Source: JBJXFE01 sp046153875
GTDB lineage: Bacteria > Planctomycetota > Phycisphaerae > Phycisphaerales > UBA1924
Direction of reading: 5' to 3'
Length of the DNA stretch: 64,000 nucleotides
Assembly (NCBI GenBank): GCA_046153875.1
Contig: JBJXFE010000023.1
Span: 62,001-126,000, forward strand
Positions 1 to 8,674 of this stretch are shown piece after piece. How positions within the stretch are numbered: position 1 is the stretch's first letter; each line of letters begins with the position of its first letter. A program made the translations under genes and the position numbers. The notes under the pieces are model-generated. The model was not told the origin of the DNA, did not search any database, and worked only from the letters and a program-made list of their open reading frames with translations.

Positions 1-1
1 G

Positions 2-457
2 TGCCTGCCCTCCCTCTGGGAGAACTTCCCCAACGCCTGCCTCGAGGCGATGTCGCTGCGGGCGTGCGTGCTCGCCTCGGACGCGGGCGGGATGAGCGAG
101 GTCGTCGAAGACGGCGTCAGCGGCGTCCTCTTCCAGGGCGGGAACACGACCAACCTGACCGCGACGCTGCGGCGGGTGCTGAGCGACGCGGAGCTGCGAG
201 CGACATGCGCGACCAACGCGCCCAGGCGCATCGCGACCCTCTGCGACCCGGGCAAGGTGCTCGCGGCCACGATCGCCGCCGTCGAAACCGCCCGCGCCGG
301 TCCGCGCGTCGCGGACCGGTTCGACCCGGGAAAGCACGGCGCGGCCCTGACGATCCCGGTGCCGACCGTCCGCGCGAGTGACGTGGACGCCAAGGGCGGG
401 CTGATGACCCGGGCGATGGTGTCGGTGCTCCGCGGGCTGCGCGGCGGCGAGAGTTGA
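2..457 (+). CDS. glycosyltransferase family 4, C-terminal part (5' end outside window)
   Basis: This is the C-terminal end of a group 1/GT4 glycosyltransferase, which transfers a sugar from an activated donor to a polysaccharide or lipid acceptor. The frame is open from the first bases, so the N-terminal acceptor domain lies outside the window. The motif PSLWENFPNACLEAMS, followed by SDAGGMSEVVEDGVSGVLF, is the classical donor-binding E-x7-E region of GT-B fold enzymes. After it comes a typical tail of about 90 residues. The acceptor and donor cannot be named. The gene is convergent with the next gene (tatD family). A GC-rich hairpin without a T-run at 462-479 lies between the two stops. Confidence 0.85.
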   Translation, partial: CLPSLWENFPNACLEAMSLRACVLASDAGGMSEVVEDGVSGVLFQGGNTTNLTATLRRVLSDAELRATCATNAPRRIATLCDPGKVLAATIAAVETARAGPRVADRFDPGKHGAALTIPVPTVRASDVDAKGGLMTRAMVSVLRGLRGGES

Positions 458-498
458 TCGGTGCGGCGCGGGCGCCGCAGCCAGACCCGCCGCGCCGC

Positions 499-1302
499 CT
501 AGCGCGCCTCGATCCCGAAGAAACGGGCCGTGTTCCGATTGATCGCCGCGTGGAACTCCTCCCACGGCTCGCCGCGGACCTCGGCCAGCCGCCGGGCCGT
601 CAGCGACACCATCCACGGCTCGCACGGGCGCTTCCCACGGTGCGGGTCGGGCGGAAGGAACGGCGCGTCCGTCTCGACCATGATCCGGTCGATCGGCACG
701 AGCCTTGCGGCCTCCTGGACCTCCTTCGCGTTGCGGTACGTCACCACGCCCGTGAAGGACACCAACGCGCCGAAGTCCAGCACCTGGCGCATGTCGCCCG
801 GCGAGCCGGTGAAGCAGTGGAAGACGAACCGCGACGGCTCGAACCCCGAGGCGCGGAGGATCGGGATCAGGTCAGCGAACGCCTCGCGGCAGTGGATCAC
901 CATCGGTTTGTCGATCGACCTCTCCCCGACGCCGCCCGGCTTCCCGCATGACGCGATAAACGCGAGCTGCTCATCCAACACGCGGCGCTGAACGTCCGGG
1001 GGCGGGCGGTCGTAGTGGTTGTCCAGGCCCAGCTCGCCCCATGCCACACACCGCGGGCTCGACGCGACGCGGCGCAGGTTCTCCCAGGCGTGCGGCCCGC
1101 GATCCGCGTACAACGGATGAACGCCCGACGTACACCAGACGTTCGCGTGCGCCTCGGCGACGGCCAGCGCGTCGAGGCAATCCGAGGTTGTCGTGGAGAT
1201 GGTGATCGCGCCTGTGACGGCGTGCGCGCCCGCCTCGGACAGCACGCCCGGCACGCGCCCCGCGAAGTCCGGGAAGGTCAGATGGCAATGGGTGTCGATC
1301 AC
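499..1302 (-). CDS. tatD: TatD family metal-dependent hydrolase (DNase)
   Basis: A 267-residue TatD-type TIM-barrel hydrolase. Proteins of this family are metal-dependent 3'-5' nucleases, often linked to DNA repair or quality control. The GTG start at 1302 is chosen because translation then begins with M-IDTHCHL, exactly where TatD proteins begin; an in-frame ATG at 1362 would add 20 unrelated residues and run through the terminator of the upstream gene. Visible metal-site motifs are the N-terminal HxH (H5, H7), GELGLD, VIHCREAF, FHCFTGS and the C-terminal ETDAPFL. The length is usual for the family. The gene lies just downstream of a TlpA-like gene but is separated from it by a terminator, so it is probably transcribed separately. 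Confidence 0.9.
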   Translation of the reverse strand: MIDTHCHLTFPDFAGRVPGVLSEAGAHAVTGAITISTTTSDCLDALAVAEAHANVWCTSGVHPLYADRGPHAWENLRRVASSPRCVAWGELGLDNHYDRPPPDVQRRVLDEQLAFIASCGKPGGVGERSIDKPMVIHCREAFADLIPILRASGFEPSRFVFHCFTGSPGDMRQVLDFGALVSFTGVVTYRNAKEVQEAARLVPIDRIMVETDAPFLPPDPHRGKRPCEPWMVSLTARRLAEVRGEPWEEFHAAINRNTARFFGIEAR

Positions 1303-1328
1303 GCCGGACGATAGGCCCGGGCGCAACG

Positions 1329-1354
1329 AAAACGCCCCGGGCAGGCCCGGGGCG
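1329..1354 (-). terminator. intrinsic terminator of the first TlpA-like gene
   Basis: A perfect 10-bp GC-rich stem (1333-1342 with 1345-1354) is followed on the minus strand by TTTTCG. It lies 30 bases after the stop of the thioredoxin-like gene at 1385-2452. Its stem sequence, CGCCCCGGGC, is almost the same as the terminator of the next TlpA-like gene. Confidence 0.75.
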
Positions 1355-1384
1355 CGGTGCACACGTCTGGTCGTCGGGGTCGGG

Positions 1385-2452
1385 TTACTTCTTGGCCTTG
1401 AACTCGGCGAGCCGGCCTTCCAGCTCCGCCTTCATGTCGTCGGGGGCGAGCGTGACCGCCTTGGTCTGGAGCTCGATCGCCTTGGCCGTGTCGCCCCTCT
1501 CGAAGTGAACGAGGGCGACCGTGTCAAGGATCATCGGGTTTTCCCACTTGGTCAGCTCGCCGGCCCGCGTCGCGGCCTTGAGGGCCAGGTCGAGGTCCTT
1601 GGTGGCGATCTTCGCCTCCGGGTCGACGATGAACCACGCGACGGAGTTCAGGACCTGCGCGTTGTCCTGGCCCGCCTCGAGGAGCTCGCGCCCGAGCGCC
1701 GAGGCCTTCTCGGCCTCGCCGGCACCGAGGAGCTTCTGAAACTGCATCATCTTCGTGGTCAGCGCGTTGGCCTGCTGCTCGCGCTTCTGGCCCTTGGCGT
1801 AGTCCTCCGCGGCCTTCTTGATGTCGTAGGTGCCCGCGACGATCTCGCCCAGCGCCTCGTCCATACCGGACATCGGATGGCCGATCCAGGCGACGCGCCC
1901 CTCCTGGTTCACGATGAAGACGGTGGGGATGCCGTTGCGTCCCGCGGCCTTCATCCAACCCTTGGAGGTCTTGCCGTTGTCGATGTTCCAGCGCTGCGCC
2001 TCGCGCGTCCCGGCCTTCACGCCCTCGGGATACGCCGGGCAGTCGTCGGACGCGACGAGGTAACCCATCCCGTCACCCTTCTCGGTGACGAAGGGCTCGA
2101 CCTTCGCCTGGTCGTTCTCCCACACGCTCACGCCGATGACGGAGACGCCCTTGTCCTTGAACTTCGCCTGCGTCTCGGTCATGTGCGGCATGGCCTTGAT
2201 GCACGGCCCGCACCACGTCGCCCAGAAGTCCACGACGTACACATGGTCCTTCTGGAACCCCGTCACGGGCTCGCCCTTGACCCACTTGCTGACCGTCAGC
2301 TCGGGGGCCCGGTCGCCGATCGTGAGCGACTTCTGGTCCTGCTTCTGGACCGGCTTGTCCGCGGGCTTCGCGCCCGTCGTGGCGTCCTGGCCCATCGCGG
2401 CCGAGGCCGCGAGAACCAGCGCCGCAACCATGCTTGTCTTCCGTCCCGGCAT
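1385..2452 (-). CDS. secreted TlpA-like thioredoxin-fold protein with C-terminal TPR-like region
   Basis: A 355-residue exported thiol-disulfide protein. It has a short signal peptide (residues 1-21, ending ASAAMGQ) and a redoxin/AhpC-TSA-type domain at about 45-200, with the active-site CGPC (C81, C84) in VVDFWATWCGPCIKAMPH. A helical C-terminal region at about 220-355 contains a TPR-like repeat (DTVALVHFERGDTAKAIELQTKAVTLAPDD). Such proteins reduce or exchange disulfides outside the cytoplasm; the substrate is unknown. An AAGGAG ribosome-binding site lies 9-14 bases before the ATG. It is paralogous in full length to the adjacent gene at 2696-3805, so this is a tandem duplication. Each copy has its own terminator. 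Confidence 0.88.
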   Translation of the reverse strand: MPGRKTSMVAALVLAASAAMGQDATTGAKPADKPVQKQDQKSLTIGDRAPELTVSKWVKGEPVTGFQKDHVYVVDFWATWCGPCIKAMPHMTETQAKFKDKGVSVIGVSVWENDQAKVEPFVTEKGDGMGYLVASDDCPAYPEGVKAGTREAQRWNIDNGKTSKGWMKAAGRNGIPTVFIVNQEGRVAWIGHPMSGMDEALGEIVAGTYDIKKAAEDYAKGQKREQQANALTTKMMQFQKLLGAGEAEKASALGRELLEAGQDNAQVLNSVAWFIVDPEAKIATKDLDLALKAATRAGELTKWENPMILDTVALVHFERGDTAKAIELQTKAVTLAPDDMKAELEGRLAEFKAKK

Positions 2453-2635
2453 GTCCCGACTCCTTGTGGAAAAAGGTGCACATCCGCCGACAGGCCGGGG
2501 ATCACCACGACGCCGGCGACGGCTCCGTTCTCCGCGTTCGGAGGATCATAGGGGGTTGGAAGCCCGGCGCGGGCAACGGTTCCCTCTGCGCGCTCAGATC
2601 ACCCTCGGTGACACGAACAGACCGTGAATGGCCAT

Positions 2636-2668
2636 GAAGAAAACGCCCCGGGCAAGGCCCGGGGCGTT
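2636..2668 (-). terminator. intrinsic terminator of the second TlpA-like gene
   Basis: A perfect 12-bp stem (2642-2653 with 2657-2668, loop AAG) runs on the minus strand into a T-rich tract (GTTTTCTTC). It lies 28 bases after the stop codon at 2696. The stem core matches the terminator at 1329-1354, so it was probably duplicated with the gene. Confidence 0.75.
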
Positions 2669-2695
2669 GATCTCCGGTCAGTTCCGTTCGCGCGC

Positions 2696-3805
2696 TCAGC
2701 GCATGGCGTTCTTGAACTCTTCCAGCGCCGAGGTCAACTGCTCCCTCAGCTCGGGCTCAGCCAGGTCGATCGCCTTGGTCTGAAGCTCAACGGCCTTCTG
2801 GATGTCGCCCTCGCCCGCACGCGTGAAGTAGACGCGCGCCAGCGTGTCCAGGATGTGCGGCTGGTTCCATCCGGTCAGCTCGTTGGCGGTCTCGGCGGCG
2901 CGGAACGCCAGCCGCAGGTCGCGCTTCTCGATCATCGCCTCCGGGTCCACGATCGCCCAGGCGATCTCGTTCAGCCCGCTCGCGTTCTTGGCGCGGACCG
3001 CCTTGTCGACGAGCTTGTCGCCCAGGCTGTACGCCTTGTCGTACTCCCCGGCCTTGAGAAAGAGATTGAACCGCATCTCCACAAGAGTCTCGGGGAGTTT
3101 CGGGTGCTTCGCCTCGACGGTCTTGAGCGCGGCCAGGGCGGCCTTGGGGTCCGTCCGCGACAGACGCCACGCCTCGTTGACCGTGCCCATGGAGGACTCG
3201 ATCGTCGCGTTGTCCACGTCGTTCTTCCACGAGCCCTTGACGACCTTGGGCAGGACGTCGGAGAGCCACATCGGGTGCCCGATGAACGCGACGCCGCCGT
3301 TCTTGTCCACGACGAAGGCCGTGGGGACGCCGGACTGGTCGGCCGCATTCATCCACGCCGCGTGCGTGTCGTGGCGCGAGTCCCACGCGACCGTGTACCC
3401 GATCGTGTCGCCCTTCTCGGCGACGAGCGCCTCGACCTCGTGCAGCGCGTTGTTGGGGTCCTCGCTGGTCACGCCGACGATCGTCACGCCCTTGCGCCCG
3501 TACTCCTTCTGGAGTTCGGTCAGCGCGGGCATGCTCGACAGGCAGGGCTGGCACCACGACGCCCAGAACTCGACCACGTACACGCGGCCCTTCTCGAAGC
3601 CGGTGATGGGGTCGCCCTTGACCCACTTCTCAATGGACAGCTCGGGGGCGCGATCGCCGACCCGGAGTTCCGGGGCCGAGGTGTTCGCGCTCGTCCGGCT
3701 CGGGTTGCTCCACGGGTTGTTCTGGGAGTTCTTCTGGGTCTGCGCCGCAGCGCCCGACGCGGCCAGCACCACCGCCGCCGCCGCCAACATGGTCCGTCTG
3801 AACAT
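2696..3805 (-). CDS. secreted TlpA-like thioredoxin-fold protein (paralogue)
   Basis: A 369-residue exported thioredoxin-like protein. The start ATG at 3805 gives MFRRTMLAAAAVVLAASGAAAQ, a good Sec signal peptide, and has GGAGA five bases upstream; the much longer upstream open frame is antisense to a real gene. The redoxin domain begins near residue 46 and carries the active site CQPC (C85, C88) in VVEFWASWCQPCLSSMP. The C-terminal third is helical and TPR-like (TLARVYFTRAGEGDIQKAVE). The active-site variant CQPC, against CGPC in the neighbour, suggests that the two copies have diverged in redox potential or partner. It is divergent from the transglutaminase gene at 3993, with 187 bases between them for promoters. 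Confidence 0.88.
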   Translation of the reverse strand: MFRRTMLAAAAVVLAASGAAAQTQKNSQNNPWSNPSRTSANTSAPELRVGDRAPELSIEKWVKGDPITGFEKGRVYVVEFWASWCQPCLSSMPALTELQKEYGRKGVTIVGVTSEDPNNALHEVEALVAEKGDTIGYTVAWDSRHDTHAAWMNAADQSGVPTAFVVDKNGGVAFIGHPMWLSDVLPKVVKGSWKNDVDNATIESSMGTVNEAWRLSRTDPKAALAALKTVEAKHPKLPETLVEMRFNLFLKAGEYDKAYSLGDKLVDKAVRAKNASGLNEIAWAIVDPEAMIEKRDLRLAFRAAETANELTGWNQPHILDTLARVYFTRAGEGDIQKAVELQTKAIDLAEPELREQLTSALEEFKNAMR

Positions 3806-3992
3806 GGGGTTCTCCTGAATGCAGCCCGTTGGTCGGCGCCCGCCGAAGGGGCCGGACCGTGGGCCGGTCGATCCGTGTCGCCGACTGTCTATCGGCGGAA
3901 TCCCGCCCGATGGTGGAACCGAACCCTGGCGGACGGGCCGGTTTGTCCGGGTTCCGTACAATCCCGGGGCGGAGTCGACCCACGGGAGCGCC

Positions 3993-5567
3993 ATGACCGG
4001 CACACTTTCTCGTACGGACGCGGACTTCGGCACGCGGTCGCCCGACGCGAGCGCTCCGCGCCCCGGCCTTATCCGGACCCTTGTTGCGGCGATCGCGGCG
4101 CTCCTGGCGATCGCCGCCCCGGCCTCCGCGGACGACTTCGAGCGGTGGTACATCATCGAGATGCTCGGGCAGCGCTCCGGGTGGGCGATGACCTCGCAGT
4201 CCACCGAGGGCGATCGGATCACCACCGTGTCCGAGATGCGCGTCGAGATCCGGCGCGGCGCCGTTGCGGTCGCCGTGTCGATCGAAGGGAGGTTCGTGGA
4301 GGCCGCTAACGGCGAACCGATCTCCTTTGAGGTCACGCAGCGGATGGGCGCCGCTCCGACGTCGCTCAAGGCCGTCTTCGCCGAGGACGGCATCGAGGTG
4401 ACGACGCGCGGCCCCACAGGGAGCAAAACCACGAAGCACCCGCGCCCCGAGGGGACGTGGCTCCCGCCCGCGGCGGCCGCGAGCTTCGTCCGCCAGCGGC
4501 TCGCCGCCGGCGCGGACCAGATCGAGGTCCGCACACTCGACACGTCGAGCGGGCTGGACCCGTTCAAGCCGGCCGCCGCCCTCAAGCCCATCCTCGTGAC
4601 GCGGACGGACCTTCGCCCCGCCACGCTCCGAGTGATGGGGCGCGAAGCCGCCGCCACGCGGTGCGTCACGGTGAGCAGCGCGTTCCCCACGCTCAAATCC
4701 ACCGAGTGGCTCGACGACGCGGGCGTGCCGATCCGGGCCGAGAGTCTGCTCGGGGGAATCGGCATCGTGATGATCGCGGCGGAGAAGAGCGAGGCCACAG
4801 CGCGCGTCGCGGCCCCGGAACTGATGGTCAGCACATTCGTCAAGCCCGATCGACCGATCGCCGACCCGCGCGGCGCCCGGAGCGCGGTGTTTGTCCTCTC
4901 GATGACGGCGGGCGAGATTCCGGCGATCCCCGCGACCTCAGTCCAGCGCGTCGAGCCGATCGATGCGCGATCGTGCCGCGTGACCATCGACCTCGACGCA
5001 CCCGTCGAATCGCCGCAAGCCGACGCCGACACTCCGACCTACCGCGAGGACACCGGCTTCCTCGGCGGCGGTGATGATCGCGTGCGGCACGTCGCGGCGA
5101 ACGCGGTGCTCGGCCAGCCCGCGGACAAATCCGCGCGAGCCGAGGCGATGCGCCGCTTCGTGGAACGATTCATCCGGCGCAAGGGGCTCGATGTCGGGTT
5201 CGCGGGGGCCGCCGAAGTCGCCCGCTCTGCGGCGGGCGACTGCACCGAGCACGCGGCCCTGCTCGCGGGGATGCTCCGTGCCGACGGCATCCCGTCGCGC
5301 GTGGCCGCGGGGCTCATCTACGCGGACGAGTTCGCGGGCGCGCGCGGGGTCTTCGCGTACCACATGTGGACGCAGGCGCTGCTGGAGGTGGACGGGCGGC
5401 GGCGCTGGGTGGACCTGGACGCGACGCTCCCGCCCGGCACGCCGATGGACGCGACCCACATCGCGCTCGTCGTCACGGGGATGGGCGAGGGAGAGTCCAC
5501 CGAGGTTTTTCTCGCCATCGCGTCGCTGATGGGGCGCGTCGGCGTGAAGGTCGAGGCGGCGCGATGA
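3993..5567 (+). CDS. secreted transglutaminase-like (cysteine protease fold) protein
   Basis: A 524-residue protein with an N-terminal membrane or signal segment at about 27-46 (IRTLVAAIAALLAIAAPASA) and a C-terminal transglutaminase core. The triad is visible as C417 (GDCTEHAALLAGMLRADGI), H457 (AYHMWTQ) and D474 (WVDLDATL). Bacterial members are usually amide hydrolases or peptidases acting in the periplasm; the substrate cannot be told. The start ATG at 3993 is preceded by a GGGAG-like site, and earlier in-frame codons lie in the intergenic region. The stop codon overlaps the start of nnrD in an ATGA, so the two genes are translationally coupled although their functions look unrelated. Confidence 0.85.
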   Translation: MTGTLSRTDADFGTRSPDASAPRPGLIRTLVAAIAALLAIAAPASADDFERWYIIEMLGQRSGWAMTSQSTEGDRITTVSEMRVEIRRGAVAVAVSIEGRFVEAANGEPISFEVTQRMGAAPTSLKAVFAEDGIEVTTRGPTGSKTTKHPRPEGTWLPPAAAASFVRQRLAAGADQIEVRTLDTSSGLDPFKPAAALKPILVTRTDLRPATLRVMGREAAATRCVTVSSAFPTLKSTEWLDDAGVPIRAESLLGGIGIVMIAAEKSEATARVAAPELMVSTFVKPDRPIADPRGARSAVFVLSMTAGEIPAIPATSVQRVEPIDARSCRVTIDLDAPVESPQADADTPTYREDTGFLGGGDDRVRHVAANAVLGQPADKSARAEAMRRFVERFIRRKGLDVGFAGAAEVARSAAGDCTEHAALLAGMLRADGIPSRVAAGLIYADEFAGARGVFAYHMWTQALLEVDGRRRWVDLDATLPPGTPMDATHIALVVTGMGEGESTEVFLAIASLMGRVGVKVEAAR

Positions 5568-6514
5568 CCACGCTCGAGAGCTCGCCCCTGCCGCGTCTGC
5601 CCGCACGCGACCCGCGCGGGCACAAGGGCACGTTCGGTACGGTCGCCGTCTTCGGAGGGTGCGCGCACGACGACCGCCACATGCTCGGGGCTGCCGCGCT
5701 GGCCGCGACGGCAGCTCTGCGGGCGGGCGCGGGGCTCGCCAGGCTCGTCATGCCCGCGCCGATCCTCGACGCGGCGCTGACCATCTGCCCCTCGGCCACC
5801 GGCGTGCCGATGCCGGTGGACGCGGCGGGCCGGCTCGTCCCGCACGAGGCTTCGGCCGTGATCGACGAGCAGGTCCGCGTGTGCGACGCCCTCGTGATCG
5901 GCCCCGGGCTGGGCGCGAGCGAGGGGGCCCGTGCGGCGTCGCTCCGCGCCGTCCAGCAGGAACACGTGCCGGTGATCGTGGACGCCGACGCGCTGAACAT
6001 GCTCGCGGAAGTCCCCGAGCTGACCCGGGACTTTCGCGCGGCCGCGGTGCTGACGCCGCACCCCGGCGAGTTCCTTCGGCTCGCGGGCTCGCTGGGGATC
6101 GCGCACGACCCGACCGACGCTTCGTCGCGCCCACGCGCCGCGGAGGCTCTGGCGCAGCGGCTCGGCTGCATTGTGGTGCTCAAGGGCGCGGGCACCATCG
6201 TGAGCGATGGACAACGCACGTGGGTGAACACCTCGGGGCACGCGGCGCTCGCAACGGCCGGTACGGGCGACGTGCTGGCGGGGCTGATCGCCGGCCTTGC
6301 GGCCCAGTTCGTGGCCGGGCCGGCACGCGGCGCGCCGGCGCGGCCGCTCGACCTCTACGACGCGGCACGCCTGGGAGTTTTCGCGCACGGTCTCGCGGGC
6401 GAGGCCTGGGCCTCGGCACGGCGCGCCGCCGCGGGGCTCCTCGCGCTGGAACTCGCGGACGAAATCCCCGCGGTGCTCGATGCGATGCGCCGCGGCGACA
6501 CCCCCCGGCCGTGA
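5564..6514 (+). CDS. nnrD: ADP-dependent (S)-NAD(P)H-hydrate dehydratase
   Basis: A 316-residue ribokinase-like enzyme that dehydrates the S form of damaged, hydrated NAD(P)H, using ADP in most bacteria. Signature segments are KGTFGTVAVFGG near the N-terminus, the substrate-loop LTPHPGEF, and the anion-hole and catalytic GTGD at 233-236 in TAGTGDVLAGLIAGL. The usual fusion partner, the NnrE epimerase domain, is absent, so epimerase activity must be encoded elsewhere. The length matches the stand-alone dehydratase. The gene starts in the ATGA overlap with the transglutaminase gene. Confidence 0.9.
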   Translation: MTTLESSPLPRLPARDPRGHKGTFGTVAVFGGCAHDDRHMLGAAALAATAALRAGAGLARLVMPAPILDAALTICPSATGVPMPVDAAGRLVPHEASAVIDEQVRVCDALVIGPGLGASEGARAASLRAVQQEHVPVIVDADALNMLAEVPELTRDFRAAAVLTPHPGEFLRLAGSLGIAHDPTDASSRPRAAEALAQRLGCIVVLKGAGTIVSDGQRTWVNTSGHAALATAGTGDVLAGLIAGLAAQFVAGPARGAPARPLDLYDAARLGVFAHGLAGEAWASARRAAAGLLALELADEIPAVLDAMRRGDTPRP

Positions 6515-6726
6515 CAACCCGTTCGTGGGGAGACGCCGCCGCCGCCGGCAGCATCATGCCGCAACGTTCGGTGAGCACGCCGGATCGCACTTCTCGCGTC
6601 CACCGGGCGCGCAGCGGCGCTACCATGCCTAACGCGCAGAGCACGGACGCGCTGGCGTCGCCGGTTGTGCCCTTCCCCCGACCCGCGGCCCCGCATGGCA
6701 GGCAACGGAAGGCCGGAGTTGTGGCC

Positions 6727-7701
6727 ATGCGCGATGACGCGCCCGTGAGTGCCGTTGCGGACGGATGTGTTGACGCACGCGGCGCGGCGTCTGCCGGCAC
6801 GCCCCCGGTCGGTGAATCGCACGACCGGGCACCCCTGGCAACCCGCGCGCTGAACCTGACGGCGATCGCTCTCCCGTTCGCGGGGTTTGTGGCCGCGATC
6901 GCGCTGCTCTGGGGGTGGGGGTTCAGTTGGCTCCACCTGGGGTTGCTGCTGGGCGGGTACCTGCTCACGGCGATCGGCGTCACGGTCGGCTACCACCGGC
7001 TCTTCACCCACAAGTCGTTCGAGACCAACGCGGTAGTCCGCGCGATCCTCGGCGTGCTGGGGTCGATGGCGGTTGAAGGGCCGATCCTGCGCTGGGTCGC
7101 CACCCACCGCAGCCACCACCAGCACAGCGACCGTGACGACGACCCGCACTCGCCGAACACCCACGGGGACGGGCTCTGGGCGCTGATGCGCGGCCTGTAT
7201 CACGCGCACGTGGGCTGGCTCTTCACGGCCTCGCCCAAACTCGATCGCTACGTCCCCGACCTCCAGAGCGATTCGGTGGTCCGCTGGGTCAGCCGGCTCT
7301 TCCCGCTCTGGGCCGCGCTCGGGCTCATCATCCCCGGCGGCATCGCGCTGGCGATCACCGGCACGTGGAGCGGGGCGCTGCTGGGGCTGATCTGGGGCGG
7401 CTTGGCGCGGGTCTTCCTCGTGCACCACGCGACGTGGAGCATCAACTCCGTCTGCCACCTCTGGGGCACCCGCCCGTTCGACTGCCACGACCACAGCCGC
7501 AACAACGTGCTCTTCGGGATCGTCGGGCTCGGAGAAGGGTGGCACAATAACCACCATGCCTTCCCGTCGTCCGCGCGGCACGGGCTGCGGTGGTGGCAGA
7601 TCGACGCGAGTTACCTCGTCATCCGCGGGCTGGCCCTGGTCGGACTGGCGCGGAACATCCGCATCCCCAGCCCGGAGCGGATCGCGGCCAAGCGGCGCTG
7701 A
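6727..7701 (+). CDS. fatty-acyl-CoA/acyl-lipid desaturase (delta-9 type)
   Basis: A 324-residue membrane-bound di-iron desaturase that introduces a cis double bond into saturated acyl chains. The three histidine boxes are complete: HRLFTH from H90, HRSHH at 127-131 and HNNHH at 273-277. Hydrophobic stretches at about 42-80 and 180-215 form the membrane core. The start at 6727 has GGAG eight bases upstream and gives the family length; in-frame ATGs at 6625 and 6556 would add a low-complexity N-terminal extension and cannot be excluded. It stands alone, downstream of nnrD. Confidence 0.88.
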   Translation: MRDDAPVSAVADGCVDARGAASAGTPPVGESHDRAPLATRALNLTAIALPFAGFVAAIALLWGWGFSWLHLGLLLGGYLLTAIGVTVGYHRLFTHKSFETNAVVRAILGVLGSMAVEGPILRWVATHRSHHQHSDRDDDPHSPNTHGDGLWALMRGLYHAHVGWLFTASPKLDRYVPDLQSDSVVRWVSRLFPLWAALGLIIPGGIALAITGTWSGALLGLIWGGLARVFLVHHATWSINSVCHLWGTRPFDCHDHSRNNVLFGIVGLGEGWHNNHHAFPSSARHGLRWWQIDASYLVIRGLALVGLARNIRIPSPERIAAKRR

Positions 7702-7739
7702 GAGCGCGCGAGCGCCGGAACCCGATCCATGGATATGCG

Positions 7740-7767
7740 AAAAAACCCGGGGGCCGACACCCCCGGG
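7740..7767 (-). terminator. intrinsic terminator of the small dockerin protein gene
   Basis: An 8-bp stem (CCCGGGGG at 7746-7753 with 7760-7767) is followed on the minus strand by six T residues. It lies 57 bases beyond the stop at 7824 and 38 bases after the desaturase stop on the other strand. Confidence 0.75.
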
Positions 7768-7823
7768 CTCCATGGTTTGTCTCTACGCCTCGCGTGGTCG
7801 GCTCGGAGAGCCAACGTATCCGG

Positions 7824-8516
7824 CTACGGGCACCCGAGCACGTACGCGCCCTGGAAACACCCGAAATCGGCGACGGTCAGGGTGCCGCTGGCGTTGCAGT
7901 CGGCGTACATATCGCCCAGCACGTACTTGCCCTGGAAGCACCCGAAGTCGGCGACGGTGAGGTTGCCGCTGTCGTTGCAATCCGGGTAACACGACGAGAT
8001 CACGGTGCGCGAGAAGTCCACGACGGTGCCGCCGGCCTCCCAGAACGTCGGACCGACGTCGCCGCGGATCGTGAACCGCTTGTTGTCGAACAGCGCGAAC
8101 GGCAGGTCGTCCGGCAACTCGTCGCCGGTCAGCGCGCCGAAGCCGAAGTCGCCCAGGTTCAGTGTGTAGAGGTTGATCGGACCCTGGGCCTGCGCGTGGT
8201 AGGTGTCGCCCGCGAACCCGTTGTCGAGCACGCTGATGTCACCCGACTGGAGCTTGAAGGTGAACGAACCGGCCTCGCCCTCGAACAGGATGATGGTTCC
8301 GTTGTACTGCCCGAAGTTCGGCGCGGGGTCGGAATCGGGGGTCGTCGTGTCGAAGTTGTACGCGAACGTGAACGAATCCCCGACCTGGATCGGCGCGATG
8401 ACCGGCCCGCTGATCTCGTCGATTGTTCCGGCGAACTTGAAGCGGATGATGTCCGCGTGGGCCGCCCCGCCGCAGACCGCCGCAAGGAGCACACCGAGTG
8501 CGCACACGCTCTTCAT
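7824..8516 (-). CDS. secreted protein with C-terminal paired dockerin-like (GC-type) repeats
   Basis: A 230-residue exported protein. The ATG at 8516 with GAGGGA nine bases upstream gives a clear signal peptide (MKSVCALGVLLAAVCGGAAHA). The middle part (about 22-165) begins DIIRFKFAGTIDEISG and looks like an all-beta envelope protein of unknown role. The C-terminus has two copies of a calcium-binding dockerin-like repeat, each DCN-SG-LTVADFGCFQ, followed by a terminal LGCP. The same tag closes three other proteins in the window. It resembles dockerin type I loops but carries a conserved Cys in each repeat and ends at the protein terminus, so it is probably an anchoring or sorting tag. A terminator follows the gene. 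Confidence 0.82.
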   Translation of the reverse strand: MKSVCALGVLLAAVCGGAAHADIIRFKFAGTIDEISGPVIAPIQVGDSFTFAYNFDTTTPDSDPAPNFGQYNGTIILFEGEAGSFTFKLQSGDISVLDNGFAGDTYHAQAQGPINLYTLNLGDFGFGALTGDELPDDLPFALFDNKRFTIRGDVGPTFWEAGGTVVDFSRTVISSCYPDCNDSGNLTVADFGCFQGKYVLGDMYADCNASGTLTVADFGCFQGAYVLGCP

Positions 8517-8674
8517 GGAATGATCTCCCTCAAGGTGGTGCCGGGCCTGGTTCGCGCCCCGTTCGCCCCGCGAATCGGCGCGGCGTTCCGCTGCACAGTC
8601 CATAGTCTACCCCGGGTTCGGACGGTTCCCACCGGTCCATCAACTTCGCGCCCCCGGCCCGCGAACAATGCCCG

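Noticed and set aside
462..479. Hairpin between the converging glycosyltransferase and tatD genes
   Set aside because: The stem has seven to eight pairs but a very short loop and no T-run on either strand, so it was not called a terminator.
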